Of a DNA stretch of 43,295 nt, positions 6,550 to 16,284 are shown one piece after another. Under the pieces are notes generated by a model. The model made no database searches, was not told the origin of the DNA, and saw nothing but the letters and a program-made list of their open reading frames with translations. The stretch's first letter is position 1; each line of letters starts with the position of its first letter. The stretch spans positions 1-43,295 of IMG/VR virus record IMGVR_UViG_3300013136_000015. The stretch is one strand, 5' to 3'. The position numbers were made by a program, and so were the translations under genes. The DNA is from a virus.

Positions 6550-9500
6550 TTACACTCGGCTGCACACGAAGCCCACGTCGCGGACCTTCGGAGTGCGGGC
6601 CTGGTTGGTCGTCTCCAGATAGGTGAAGGGGCGCATCTGGCTAAATTCAGCCACATTCATGGTCCCTCCATCTGTGTATTCTCCATTGCCCACGCTGTCC
6701 GCCCCGGTGTCTGGATCGACCAGCGTGACCGTATCCGCTGTAACATCCACGAGCCTCCACGTTCCGTTTGCATTGGTATTGCCGCCCACGTCCGCGATCA
6801 CGGCCACTTCGTTCTCCTGATGGCCGTGGTTTTCGCTGGTCAGCACAATTGGCGTCGTGTTGGATGCGCCCGTGATTGTCGCCTCCTCCGGGGTCTGAAA
6901 CTCGTGGATATAGAAATTCTCTTCAGCTCCGATGGGTATATATCCCGGCGTGGGGAGCATATCCACCAGGTGCTCGCCATCGTCTACCGAATATTTCGGA
7001 GTAATGGACCGCACGCCATTGCCGTTTGTCCCGTCCGTATCGAGCTTTACGTAGCACGCGACTTTGTTCGGATATGCGAGCGGATCTGTGAATAGCTGAT
7101 CGTTCCATACCGCGTATCCAGACGTTTCGTGGAGCAGGAACAGGATGCCCGCGATCTGTTCGAGGATCTGGTACGAACCGCCCAGACTCGTCACGTCGAT
7201 GCGCAATTGGACCTCAGTTACGATCTGCTCCAGGACCACGTCTATACCCGGCCGGAAGGGAATCCAGTCGCTGGACCCTGCAAGTGCATAGCTCCAAATC
7301 ACGGTTGTTCCAGGGCCGATAAATTCGGTGACAGCTATGGCTATGCGGCTCGCGCTCACTCCCGAGATCGCATGGAACACGATCTGGCAGTTGTTTTCAA
7401 AATTCGACTTGTAGAGCTTGTATTTCAGGTCCCGCCGCGTCCATGGGTCCCACGTTCGGCCGTTCGGGCTGTGGAAGGCCACACCGTCAGCCATCGGCGG
7501 GCCGATAATCTCGCCGGTAGCCGCGTCGATTGCGCCCAGTTCCGCGGCCCAGACCTCGAAATCGGTGCTATTGCCGCCGGGCATGGGCACAAAGCAGAAT
7601 TCATTTCCCGGCTGATACCCGAGCACATGCTCGAATGTGAAAACCGTCTCAACACTGCCATCAGCCGAAACCGAAATGTCAGCAGGCTCCAGCGTGCATG
7701 AGGCCAGGACTTGCTGGCTGGGATAGCCGTTCACTACAGTCCTGATCTGGATCGTGAAGGGCTGAGTGGCCGATTTGGCAGCGAAAAACAGACCCACGGC
7801 TGAGAGGTAAGTCGCTCCCTCTGCTGGGATCAAAAAAGTCTCAGCGATCGGATCGAGCTGAGCATGTTCGCCGGTATCCACCGCCTGCGTCTGAGTCACC
7901 GTTTCAGTGCGTGTGGTGAATGTCGGAATGCCGATGCTGGTGCTCTGCGTTGTCCGAACCATTCCCGCGCCGAGGAAGGAGGCCAGCGCTCTGGAATGCG
8001 TCGGCTGGCTGTAGTGGAAAACGTTCACCGGGGCCTCGCCATTCGTCACCCCTTCGGGCATCACGAACTTGCCTGTCAGCCGCCCGGAATTGTCCGTGGC
8101 GACCGTGGTCTTCCCCTCATAGGTATGCGTCCCGGCCGCGCCTTTAGGGTTCTCCGCTCCTGAGTCGTAGACGAAATCCGCGACCTTTCCTGCGATTGCA
8201 ATCACATGGTCCGAATTCGGGACCAGGCCGTCAACTCGCACATGGACCTCAAAATCGCTGCCGTCCGGGTTTTTCGTGCGGAGCATCGGCGCGAGGGACA
8301 GATCGACCACCCTATCGCCTACGTCAACCGTGGTGGACCCCGGGATTAGCGTCGTTTGCACGCCCGAGCGTTGCTGCAGGGCCATGATGTCGCCGACCAT
8401 CATGCCGATGTTCTGGCCTGGATAAGCTTCCCTCCAATTATCAACCCGTGTTTGCCCCGTATTGAACCAATCCCCCCAAAGGACGGAGGATATCTGCGCG
8501 CCGAGGTTATCTATTGCGCTGCTCAAATTGTCGTCAAAATCGCTATTCAGGTCCGGGGCCTGGTTTTCGTCCATAAAAACTTGCACGGACGGGCTGAGCG
8601 TCATGGTGCCGTAGTAGTCCTCGATCACATAGTCCGGAGCGCAGTTGATCCTTATCGAGGCTGCGAGCTGCTGATCGAACACCTCGGGCTGGTAATCGAG
8701 CAAAATGCTGTTCCCCACCCTCCGCACATTGGTCGAACTAGCCAAGTCCACGCTTAGGAGCGCGCCCTCCCGCGTGGCAGGCAGCATCAGCGTCCGCGTC
8801 TGGCGGTCCAGGGCCGCGGTATGCCTGATCCCATTCTTATTGAATGCCATGTCCATACGCCCGAACCCGGTGAGCGCATCAGTGAACAGGCCCTTGAAAT
8901 CAACAGCCACGGGCAGGGCCGCAACCTCCTTTTCCAGGTTGTTCACGACGCTCCAATACTCGACGCGTTCCATCCTGGCCTTGAGTTCCTGGAGGTCTTC
9001 CTGCGTGAGCCGCCGGCGCTTGAGCTGGACAACACTGACGTCCGACACGTTGTACGTATACGGAGGGACCTGGACGATAGCGATCGAGAGCAAGCCCGTC
9101 TGATCGGGCGGGATCGGCGGATTTTTGGCCGCCGCGCCTGTTATCAGGCTGAAATTGCCCTGGTCTGACAGGACCAATTTGTCTATGCGGCCGAGGTAAT
9201 ATTCATAATCGAAATTTGGGTCCTCCTCAGGCGTCGGCCACACACCTGCCACGGTGCGGAAATCCAGACAGTCCCGCAGATTGAGCGTGGAGAATGACTC
9301 GATTTCGGCATAGAGATCATAGGAATCCGCAACCACCAAGTCGCCCTCAACCTCGTGATACCAACATTCCAGGCTCACATAGTATGTCGCGGCAGTGATG
9401 GGCTGGCCGGTTGCTCCGCCGCCCTGTTCGCCCGCGGCCGACCAATCTATCTTGGATGTCCCGTGAGCCAGGCCCGTGGAATTCTTCACCAGGCTATACA

Positions 9501-11445
9501 GATTATATTCGCTCTGGCTCTGCCCCGGAGAATCATTCACACGCAGGATACGCACCGCGTCAATAACCGCTCCGCTCAACCCTCCAACCGCCTCGCCGTT
9601 GATCACGCGGGTTATGGCAGTTGCGCCCGTAAAAACCAGATCGTCCTGGCCGTCCTCCGCGCCCTTCACTACCTGCGCATCAACGACCCGGATCAGGGAC
9701 CGCGAACCTTTCACCGCGAGCCGGTTGTACGCGTAGGCCACATAATACGTCGCGCCGCTGTTAGGTTCCGCGCCTCCCATGCCCGCGAAGGAGATAGTGT
9801 TGCCATCCCGCACAAAATCCACGCCATTCTGGTAATCCCATTTATGATCGTGCGCATCCGCGGCCGTATTCGATGCGCCGATAATCGTGAGCACATTCGT
9901 GTGGCCCAGTTCGTCAATATGCGTCGCTCCGTTGTGTGTCACAGCTTCAACAATATCGACCCGATAGCTGATGTCCGTGACGTTCTTCACAAACATGTCG
10001 TTGATACGATAGAGCCGCGTGCCCACCGGCTCGTAGGTCCCTGTTGAAATGCCCAGCTCGGTGTAACAGTCGCTCGCAACCGCCTGCACGGCGAGGCTCT
10101 TCCCGTCCGCGGCCTTTATCTGGAGATGCCCGCCAGCCGCGGTGCAGATTACAAGCGTCCCACTCGTCGGGTATGCATTTATCGAGCTGGCGATCTGCGA
10201 ACCGACCTGAGCAGCCGTCTGTCCGTTCCCTGTTAACGCCACGGTGTGACTATTACCCGACCCGATCGTGAGCTTGATATTCAGCCCGTCAACGTCGAAA
10301 TTCTCCTCTTCGCTTGTGATGACGCTCCCGCCCGGGATCGAAAATGGATCGCTCGCGCTTTCATTCACGAACAGCGTTTCCCTCGCCCTGGCCAAATCCA
10401 TAGGCTGCGCAGCCTTGGTCCGCACCTCAAAACCGTTCGGATAAGCCTCCCCGCACTTCGCCAGGAGCCGCAGCTTCGCAGCATCCGTCGGATGCGCCGC
10501 GACTTCGAGGGGGAACGGGTCCACCACGAACGAGCCGCTCACGGCAAATGTCCGCCGTGCAAGCGTCCTGTCGAGCATCGTCCGTTCAGGCGCCAGGACC
10601 TCAAGTTTCGGCTGCCCGTCGATGAACTCCCTGATTTTGATCTGATTCGGATCGTCCACCGTCCAATTCACGGAAAACACCAGTTTGTCCGTGCCCGGCT
10701 GGCAATACTCCCGGTCCACCCCCTCGTCCAGGTTCCTCATATACGTGTCGTCAGTATGGGTCAGGGCCTCGGGCGTGACCACAATGCCGACAACCTCCGT
10801 GCCCGAACCCGTGAGCGTGACCTGGCCGCTCGGAATGGGCAGATAAATGCCCTCAAGATAAATCTTGCCCTCGGTGAATTCCCAGACATTCTCACTGACC
10901 AGCCGCTCCTTGAGCCCGTAAATCTGGTCCCCGTCCTTATGGAGCGTGTCTCCCAGGCCCCGGATCATGCGATGAAAAACGCTCTGCAAATCCATCAATT
11001 CGTGGCGCTGGAAGTCCCGTCCCAGGTTCCCCAATAGCATCCACCAGTTCGGGCGCCCTGAGGTATCGCTCCCGGGCGGCTGGATGTTCTGCACGGCCTG
11101 GCCCGTGTCGTCTATCACCGCGAGGGATGCAGCGACTTCACCCAACAGTTTTTGAACCCCCGCATCCTTCTTGAAGAACCGGACATACCCCGCGGCGGCA
11201 GGCACATTCGTGGCCCTCAGCCGCACGAAATTCACGCCGCTCAGAGTATTCGGCGCATTGGATAGACTCACCGCCTCGCCCGGAGTTGTCTCTCCCACCA
11301 GGCTGCGGAATGTCGCGCAATACTCACACGTCTGCGCGCCCGGGACACCGAGCACTTCCGGCGCGGCAAGGATCGGCTCATCCAGGTTGTCGAAAGCGCG
11401 AACCTGGTAATCGTGGAATTTCTTCAGGACTATACTGTCGCCCAT
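6550..11445 (-). CDS. DUF4815-type baseplate/tail protein (1631 aa)
   Basis: The protein resembles the large DUF4815 proteins found next to the baseplate genes of myoviruses. The region around residues 145-175 (FQRHELMDLQSVFHRMIRGL, then LHKDGDQIYG) is the recognisable part. Residues about 1150-1340 contain a segment of the type YLSAVGLFFAAKSATQPFTI followed by FHSPNGRTWDPWTRRDLKYK, seen in long wedge or fibre proteins. Residues about 383-475 are a module (LTIGSGNSHTVALTGNGQT...) also present in the sheath and decoration proteins. It probably joins the baseplate wedge to the fibres. The ATG at 11445 has a perfect TAGGAGGAG site. Downstream sits a repeat island. Confidence 0.8.
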   Translation of the reverse strand: MGDSIVLKKFHDYQVRAFDNLDEPILAAPEVLGVPGAQTCEYCATFRSLVGETTPGEAVSLSNAPNTLSGVNFVRLRATNVPAAAGYVRFFKKDAGVQKLLGEVAASLAVIDDTGQAVQNIQPPGSDTSGRPNWWMLLGNLGRDFQRHELMDLQSVFHRMIRGLGDTLHKDGDQIYGLKERLVSENVWEFTEGKIYLEGIYLPIPSGQVTLTGSGTEVVGIVVTPEALTHTDDTYMRNLDEGVDREYCQPGTDKLVFSVNWTVDDPNQIKIREFIDGQPKLEVLAPERTMLDRTLARRTFAVSGSFVVDPFPLEVAAHPTDAAKLRLLAKCGEAYPNGFEVRTKAAQPMDLARARETLFVNESASDPFSIPGGSVITSEEENFDVDGLNIKLTIGSGNSHTVALTGNGQTAAQVGSQIASSINAYPTSGTLVICTAAGGHLQIKAADGKSLAVQAVASDCYTELGISTGTYEPVGTRLYRINDMFVKNVTDISYRVDIVEAVTHNGATHIDELGHTNVLTIIGASNTAADAHDHKWDYQNGVDFVRDGNTISFAGMGGAEPNSGATYYVAYAYNRLAVKGSRSLIRVVDAQVVKGAEDGQDDLVFTGATAITRVINGEAVGGLSGAVIDAVRILRVNDSPGQSQSEYNLYSLVKNSTGLAHGTSKIDWSAAGEQGGGATGQPITAATYYVSLECWYHEVEGDLVVADSYDLYAEIESFSTLNLRDCLDFRTVAGVWPTPEEDPNFDYEYYLGRIDKLVLSDQGNFSLITGAAAKNPPIPPDQTGLLSIAIVQVPPYTYNVSDVSVVQLKRRRLTQEDLQELKARMERVEYWSVVNNLEKEVAALPVAVDFKGLFTDALTGFGRMDMAFNKNGIRHTAALDRQTRTLMLPATREGALLSVDLASSTNVRRVGNSILLDYQPEVFDQQLAASIRINCAPDYVIEDYYGTMTLSPSVQVFMDENQAPDLNSDFDDNLSSAIDNLGAQISSVLWGDWFNTGQTRVDNWREAYPGQNIGMMVGDIMALQQRSGVQTTLIPGSTTVDVGDRVVDLSLAPMLRTKNPDGSDFEVHVRVDGLVPNSDHVIAIAGKVADFVYDSGAENPKGAAGTHTYEGKTTVATDNSGRLTGKFVMPEGVTNGEAPVNVFHYSQPTHSRALASFLGAGMVRTTQSTSIGIPTFTTRTETVTQTQAVDTGEHAQLDPIAETFLIPAEGATYLSAVGLFFAAKSATQPFTIQIRTVVNGYPSQQVLASCTLEPADISVSADGSVETVFTFEHVLGYQPGNEFCFVPMPGGNSTDFEVWAAELGAIDAATGEIIGPPMADGVAFHSPNGRTWDPWTRRDLKYKLYKSNFENNCQIVFHAISGVSASRIAIAVTEFIGPGTTVIWSYALAGSSDWIPFRPGIDVVLEQIVTEVQLRIDVTSLGGSYQILEQIAGILFLLHETSGYAVWNDQLFTDPLAYPNKVACYVKLDTDGTNGNGVRSITPKYSVDDGEHLVDMLPTPGYIPIGAEENFYIHEFQTPEEATITGASNTTPIVLTSENHGHQENEVAVIADVGGNTNANGTWRLVDVTADTVTLVDPDTGADSVGNGEYTDGGTMNVAEFSQMRPFTYLETTNQARTPKVRDVGFVCSRV

Positions 11446-11604
11446 GGGGCTCCTCCTAGAATGCTATCCGCAGATTACTGTACGGTGCGACCGGCGGGAC
11501 GCCGGCACGCTACAATTTGTTTCGTAGCGCCGGCATCTTGCCGGTGATTCGGCCCCGAAAGAGTCTCTGCCTAATCTGCGCAATCTGTGGATGGCATTCT
11601 CTCA
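11446..11604. repeat. E-A-A-E repeat island
   Basis: An E left arm (11466-11477) and an E right arm (11571-11592) enclose two A copies in opposite orientation (about 11490-11512 and 11523-11550). No gene is visible. Confidence 0.75.
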
Positions 11605-12117
11605 TTATTCAAATTTCCAAATAAACTCGATATCCCGCTCCTCGCCAGGTCCGAACGATCGCATCACCGTGTTTGAAATCCTGCCGAGCAGGCCCCTATC
11701 GCTCACGTTGGCAGGCGCCAGCCATTGATCGTTTTCGTGTCCGGGAGCGGGGACGAGATTCACAAAAAAACCCTTCTGGCGGAAATTGCCAGTGGGCATC
11801 CCTTCCAAATGTTGGAGCAGGAAATAGATGTAGATGAACCGGGCGGACTCCGCGATTGCATCCTCATCCGCTACAAACGCGTATTTCTGGCCCTCAACTA
11901 TTACGTCCTCGTTTTCGGTCACCGTCTTGGCCAGCGATACAATCTGCGGCTTGACGAACACGATAGCCTCTTCGATGTCCGTCGCGCCTAGTGGATCGGT
12001 CGGCGGGCTCTCCTCATTATCCCATGGGGTGGTCCGACCGATTGCCCCCCAGATGCTGAAGGCCGCCTTGACGGTCTGCGCTACGCCAGCCCGCATACAA
12101 TATGGTGTTGCACTCAT
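11605..12117 (-). CDS. Hypothetical baseplate-associated protein (170 aa)
   Basis: A well-formed gene with ATG at 12117 and AGGAG upstream, between the gpI-like and DUF4815-like genes. It has no membrane segment or signal peptide. The C-terminus FGPGEERDIEFIWKFE and the aromatic segment SARFIYIYFLLQHLEGMP are its most distinctive parts. The position suggests a baseplate wedge or fibre-attachment component. I do not recognise the family, so the role is inferred from context only. Confidence 0.65.
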   Translation of the reverse strand: MSATPYCMRAGVAQTVKAAFSIWGAIGRTTPWDNEESPPTDPLGATDIEEAIVFVKPQIVSLAKTVTENEDVIVEGQKYAFVADEDAIAESARFIYIYFLLQHLEGMPTGNFRQKGFFVNLVPAPGHENDQWLAPANVSDRGLLGRISNTVMRSFGPGEERDIEFIWKFE

Positions 12118-12126
12118 TCAAAGCTC

Positions 12127-12999
12127 CTATGTGCGCAGCACATCCTCTTCCGGTTGGATGGCTGCTATTTCTTCGGGCAATGGATTTTCCGGCGTCCCCA
12201 TGACCGTGGTGAGCCCCGGAGTCATTATGGACAACGGCGAATCCGTCGTCAGATAGGCGTTGCTTGATGCTGTGTCTCCCTCACGGACGTGTTCCGCTTC
12301 CGGTTGGGCCGATTCGCCGCCCAACCAGAGATCAATTCCCAGGCGACCATAACCGAGCGTGCCCTCGCGGGTATTGGTATTGATTTCAACGCCCGCGTCC
12401 CGTTCGGTAATGACCGATTCGGTGATTGCAACATCAGACTCAGTGATCCTCAGATACCAGCGTTCACCGCCCGCGAGCGTTTCCGCGAGGTCCGCCCTCA
12501 GTCCGGCCAGGTCCACCGCATCGGTCACGCACAGAATGAACGCGCCATCATGGTAATAATCCGGCGCAACAAACCGGCACGCGCCTGAACCCAGGTTGGC
12601 CTGTTTGCCCAACACGAACAGCTTTGAAGCTTGGTCGATTACCGACCAGTCCCCGCCGCCATTGTCCGCAACAGCGTCCCCGACTCTCGCCAAAGTGCCC
12701 TTGTACGAGTGCCGGGGGATGGCGTGTTTCTGCCGCCGCCGGTTCCACGAGTGGACCATATCGCCTCGCCATTGACGCCCAACCAGCGGCGCCTGGTGCT
12801 TCAGGAACCGGTCCGGGACATGATCCACGCTCCGCAGGTCCTTGATCGCCGCGGCATTCTCCTGCGCCAGGTCAAACGACGTATCGAGCACCCCGAGGGA
12901 CCGTTCGAGCACACCCTTCCCGTCCTCACGGGTATCGTCGCGATCCAGGCGCTTCCAAATTTCCGGAAGCCTTTTGAACATGCGCACGCGTTCAGCCAT
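12127..12999 (-). CDS. Phage tail protein I-like baseplate protein (290 aa)
   Basis: The N-terminal 130 residues fit the P2 gpI / Mu gp48-type tail proteins: LPEIWKRLDRDD near the start, a helical part with AAIKDLRSVDHVPDRFLKH, then the family hallmark of an arginine-rich stretch followed by YKGTLARVGDAV. In P2, gpI follows gpJ and completes the baseplate wedge; the order is the same here. The C-terminal half is acidic and variable. The start is put at the ATG at 12999 rather than at a TTG three codons upstream. Confidence 0.75.
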   Translation of the reverse strand: MAERVRMFKRLPEIWKRLDRDDTREDGKGVLERSLGVLDTSFDLAQENAAAIKDLRSVDHVPDRFLKHQAPLVGRQWRGDMVHSWNRRRQKHAIPRHSYKGTLARVGDAVADNGGGDWSVIDQASKLFVLGKQANLGSGACRFVAPDYYHDGAFILCVTDAVDLAGLRADLAETLAGGERWYLRITESDVAITESVITERDAGVEINTNTREGTLGYGRLGIDLWLGGESAQPEAEHVREGDTASSNAYLTTDSPLSIMTPGLTTVMGTPENPLPEEIAAIQPEEDVLRT

Positions 13000-13008
13000 C
13001 GAATACAA

Positions 13009-13262
13009 TCCTTATCCGCAGATTCACGCAGATTTCACAGATTGCTGTACGGCGCGACCGGCGGTCGCCTCGGGGCGCACGCCATGCGCCCCTACAAATG
13101 CCTTTCGTTGCCTTTCTGCGAGCGGTCCTCAGACCATTTTCGTGGAGTCACGAAAATGATCTGAGGATGCTTTCCCAGGGCCGTCAGGCCCCGCAATAGA
13201 GTTTTAGGGAGGGGGTTTGGGGGAAGACCCTTTTGCAAAAGGGGCGCCCCCGATTCTCTTCC
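13009..13262. repeat. E - D - G - F repeat island
   Basis: E left arm at about 13015-13045, D pair at about 13053-13095, G hairpin at 13127-13166 (18-bp arms, one G-T mismatch, loop GAGT) with tail ATGCTTTCCCAGGGCC, and F at about 13201-13252. It lies directly 3' of the gpJ-like gene. No gene is visible. Confidence 0.8.
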
Positions 13263-14702
13263 CTATGTTATCGTCACGGTAATCGCGCCCGCGGCCGGTA
13301 TTTGGCCATTAGCGATGGTCACACCGGTCATTGGCGCATCGAATTCGACCCACGAAACGCCGGCCACGGCCGACGCCGCGGCATGCAGCTCGGTGAATGT
13401 TATTGACCCGCCGATTGTCCGGTCCTCTGGCGCAAATATGCTATTCAGCGCCGCGATCACAGCCGTCCGCACAGAGTCACTCGAATATCCCTGAAGGACC
13501 CCGATGCGCACGCTCACATTCACCGGGATCTCAACCGCGTCTTTCAAGATGTAACGCTCTTTCCACGGACCCAGATGCCCCCTCTCGCCGCAATATGCCC
13601 AGATCTGTTCCTTGAGCAGCGATGACATGGGGCCGCCGCCTTCCGGGACCACATAAAGCACTACGTACATGTGCGGCCACTCCAATGAGTCGTTCCGGTC
13701 GAGCGATTGGACGTGCAGCACGCCGGGGAGATGTTCGAGCAGGGCCTCATAGTCCGACGGCCATCCATCGACCCGCTTCACCGTAACCATGCGACGCTGA
13801 GCATTGGTCACAGCCGGGATTGACCGGCGGATGGATTCCGTTGACTCGGCCGGAGCTCCTCCCGTTGCGGACTCGATATTGGCAGCCGTCACTGAATCGG
13901 ACAGTCCGTCCGGGACCAGATAGATGACGCCCGAACCGCAGTTGCCCAGGGCCTCCGCACAAACCACAAATCTGATATGGAGATCCTCGGAGGATGGGGG
14001 CAGGCTGCCTGCTGTTCCATCCCCCAGCACCAACCAGACAGAATCGTCTTCGCCATTCAATTCGAGCAGGAAATGCCTATCCGTGGGCCTGGACCGCCAG
14101 AACGAATCGACCTCACTCCAATAGATTTCCGCTCCGGCGCCTCCCTGCCACAATTCTACTGTCCCGGCTGCCAGGCCTCTCGGCAGCGCAAACCTCAGAT
14201 GGCCGGTCCAATCATGATCGTCAATCCAGTCCGAGGGCTCGATTTCAGCCTCGACAACCACCCCCTGGATCGCGTTGACTTCAATGGAATTCTCAGCCTC
14301 TGCGATCGCTGCGGCCGCTGCGGTGAGATATTCAACCCCATCCGCTCTCCCCATCGCCGAATATTTCGGGATGCTGATTGCTCCTACAACACCCGCTTTC
14401 CGGTCGATCCTCAACCTGGTCGATGCCGCGGATGCCAATGTGGGCAGATAATCCACGGTCCGGCCGATATCAATGCCGTCCTGCTTGAACCTGAAATACG
14501 GCACCAGGCACGATTCCGCTGCACGGTCTACGTTCGCATTCAATAGATCCGTCTGCCGCGCCTGGAGCCTCTTCAGGGCCTTGCCCGCATCCGAATGGTT
14601 CAGGTCGGTCAGCTCGGGAACGTCCTGTAGCCCGAGCGCATCGAGCCGCTCCAGCTCCGCCGAATAGTCGCGTCCGGTAAAATTCAATGCCGGTTCAGTC
14701 AT
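13263..14702 (-). CDS. Baseplate J-like protein (479 aa)
   Basis: Length, position and sequence fit the baseplate J / T4 gp6-like wedge family. The N-terminus is TEPALNFTGRDYSAELERL. The middle has the diagnostic GGAPAESTESIRRSIPAV segment (about residues 280-297), followed by RMVTVKRVDGWPSDYEALL. The C-terminal part contains YILKDAVEIPVNVSVRI, SVRTAVIAALNSIF and GGSITFTELHAAASAVAGV. These proteins form the ring that triggers sheath contraction. The gene follows the gp25-like wedge gene after a long repeat island. AAGGA lies 12-13 nt before the ATG, farther than usual. Confidence 0.9.
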   Translation of the reverse strand: MTEPALNFTGRDYSAELERLDALGLQDVPELTDLNHSDAGKALKRLQARQTDLLNANVDRAAESCLVPYFRFKQDGIDIGRTVDYLPTLASAASTRLRIDRKAGVVGAISIPKYSAMGRADGVEYLTAAAAAIAEAENSIEVNAIQGVVVEAEIEPSDWIDDHDWTGHLRFALPRGLAAGTVELWQGGAGAEIYWSEVDSFWRSRPTDRHFLLELNGEDDSVWLVLGDGTAGSLPPSSEDLHIRFVVCAEALGNCGSGVIYLVPDGLSDSVTAANIESATGGAPAESTESIRRSIPAVTNAQRRMVTVKRVDGWPSDYEALLEHLPGVLHVQSLDRNDSLEWPHMYVVLYVVPEGGGPMSSLLKEQIWAYCGERGHLGPWKERYILKDAVEIPVNVSVRIGVLQGYSSDSVRTAVIAALNSIFAPEDRTIGGSITFTELHAAASAVAGVSWVEFDAPMTGVTIANGQIPAAGAITVTIT

Positions 14703-15269
14703 GAGATTTACAAGTCCTTAACGCAGATTCCAAACCCAGAGGGCGCTGGGAAAGCATGCGGGGACCCGCTTTTTGCAAAAAGCCGGTTCCCGCACCCTCC
14801 GGCAAAAACTCCCATATAATGTTCGGTCTTCATGGTCTTCGTTGCCTTTACGCGAGGTAGGGGCGAGGCATGCCTTGCCCAGGGCGACCGCTGGTCGCCC
14901 CTACCTTCATTGCGTTTCTTGTCCGTAGCACGATCCGCATACGATTTTCCCGATTTTCCAGAATAGTGCCACGATTCATCCTGGAGGCTACCCGGATCCG
15001 GCTGGCGCTGGATACTCGAGGAGGTGATTCGTAGCACGATTGCATTTTCTTCGTTGCCTTTGTTGCCGGGGTGCGGAAGTCATTTTCGGTTTGAAAATGA
15101 CTTCCGCATGCTTGGTCAGCTCCCCCAGGGCCGAATCACCGGCGAGACGCCGGCGCTACAAAGCCATAGGAGTTCTTGAAAGGGGCGCCGGGGGAAAGCT
15201 TCTTGCAAGAAGTTTCCCCCGGCATTCCACAATCTGCGTAATCGGCGCAATCTGCGGTTATTCTTCCCG
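14703..15269. repeat. Long repeat island (E, inverted F, D, G, A, F, E)
   Basis: The 567-bp gap between the gp25-like and gpJ-like genes contains an E half-site (14720), an inverted F with its CATGCTTTCCCAG tail reversed (14748-14813), a D pair (about 14860-14905), a G hairpin (15072-15108, 16-bp arms), an A copy (15133-15161), F (15169-15222) and an E right arm (15228-15256). The stretch 14910-15060 is not clearly repetitive. Short open frames there look spurious and I call no gene. Confidence 0.75.
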
Positions 15270-16127
15270 TCATGCGGCCAGCTCCATCAGGACACGGGTC
15301 CGGGAGGGCATCCTGAGCAACGTGCCGGGGCGCGGGTCCAAGGCCGCATCGTCCGCGCTCGACGGTTCCCCGCGTTCCGCAGCGTCCTGGCTATAACAAT
15401 CCGAGATCACCCACCAGAACTTGATATCGCCATACATCCGCCATGAGATGAGGAGCCAGGTATCGAAATGCCTGACCTCCTCGAACATATCATCCGGCCG
15501 TGGCGGAATGCGTTTGGTCCGCCTGGGCCTGATATATCGTTCATTTCCAACCTGATAGGCCGGGCGCCCATGATACCGTGAGCACCAGTCATGCCCTTCC
15601 GCGTCTATTTCTCCGAGCGGATATTCAGCCGCTCTCGCCTGCCTGGGCGTCACGAACGGACTGACCAGGTTGCCCGGGACCTGGGTTCGGATAATCTCCG
15701 GATTCAGCACGCATGGCAGAATGCCCTGATCTATGCCCTCGCCGGTAGGATGCCAATCCACGCCCTCGGGAACCGGAATCCGAGCCCGCCTTTCCCACCG
15801 CTGCGTCGCCACCTCTAACCACGTCTCGAATTCCTCTTCGGTCATCCGGTTATTCGGATCGTTGATAACGGTCTCGGTCCGCGATCCGTATTCCGGCAGA
15901 GTGTCATGCTCCCCGGGCCGGGTGATAATGATATTGAAAATGGCCTCGCTGATATGGTTGTCCCGAGCCGGGAGCTTCTCCCGACTGGTGAACGATTCCG
16001 TCACATACTCAACGGCAATCTCCGCGTTGTCGGCACGGCCTTCCGTAACGACTACCCCGCCCGTCGCAGGATTCACCCGAAAGGGAAATCCAATGCCCTT
16101 GCCATAGAATGGAGCGGTTCTGATCAT
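15270..16127 (-). CDS. gp25/gpW-like baseplate wedge protein with gp53-like C-terminal part (285 aa)
   Basis: Residues about 1-125 match the gp25-like lysozyme-fold wedge family: FYGKGIGFPFRVNPATGGV, then SEAIFNIIITRPGEHDTLPEYGSR, the segment that makes the loop typical of gpW/gp25. The last 60-70 residues (DTWLLISWRMYGDIKFWWVI followed by PGTLLRMPS) look like a T4 gp53-type or LysM-like part, normally a separate gene. The start is the ATG at 16127 with GAGG upstream; the longer frame begins in repeat DNA. The protein would sit in the inner baseplate between hub and gpJ ring. Confidence 0.78.
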   Translation of the reverse strand: MIRTAPFYGKGIGFPFRVNPATGGVVVTEGRADNAEIAVEYVTESFTSREKLPARDNHISEAIFNIIITRPGEHDTLPEYGSRTETVINDPNNRMTEEEFETWLEVATQRWERRARIPVPEGVDWHPTGEGIDQGILPCVLNPEIIRTQVPGNLVSPFVTPRQARAAEYPLGEIDAEGHDWCSRYHGRPAYQVGNERYIRPRRTKRIPPRPDDMFEEVRHFDTWLLISWRMYGDIKFWWVISDCYSQDAAERGEPSSADDAALDPRPGTLLRMPSRTRVLMELAA

Positions 16128-16284
16128 GAAACAGCCTCTAACCGCAGATTTCCCTGGGGCGCACGCCATGCGCCCCTACAAATGCCTACGGATCAGGATT
16201 GTATTCGTAGCGCCGGCGTCCCGCCGGTAGTAGGGGCGCATGGCGTGCGCCCCAGGGCGACCGGCAAGATGCCGGCACGCTACA
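16128..16284. repeat. D and A repeat island
   Basis: E half-site (16140-16150), D half (about 16152-16180), A (16206-16229), D half (16230-16256) and a second A (16259-16283). No gene is visible. Confidence 0.8.

Noticed and set aside
14848-15045. Short minus-strand open frame in the long repeat island
   Set aside because: Its end is translated D repeat (GRPGQGMPRPYLA) and no ribosome-binding site or family feature is seen.
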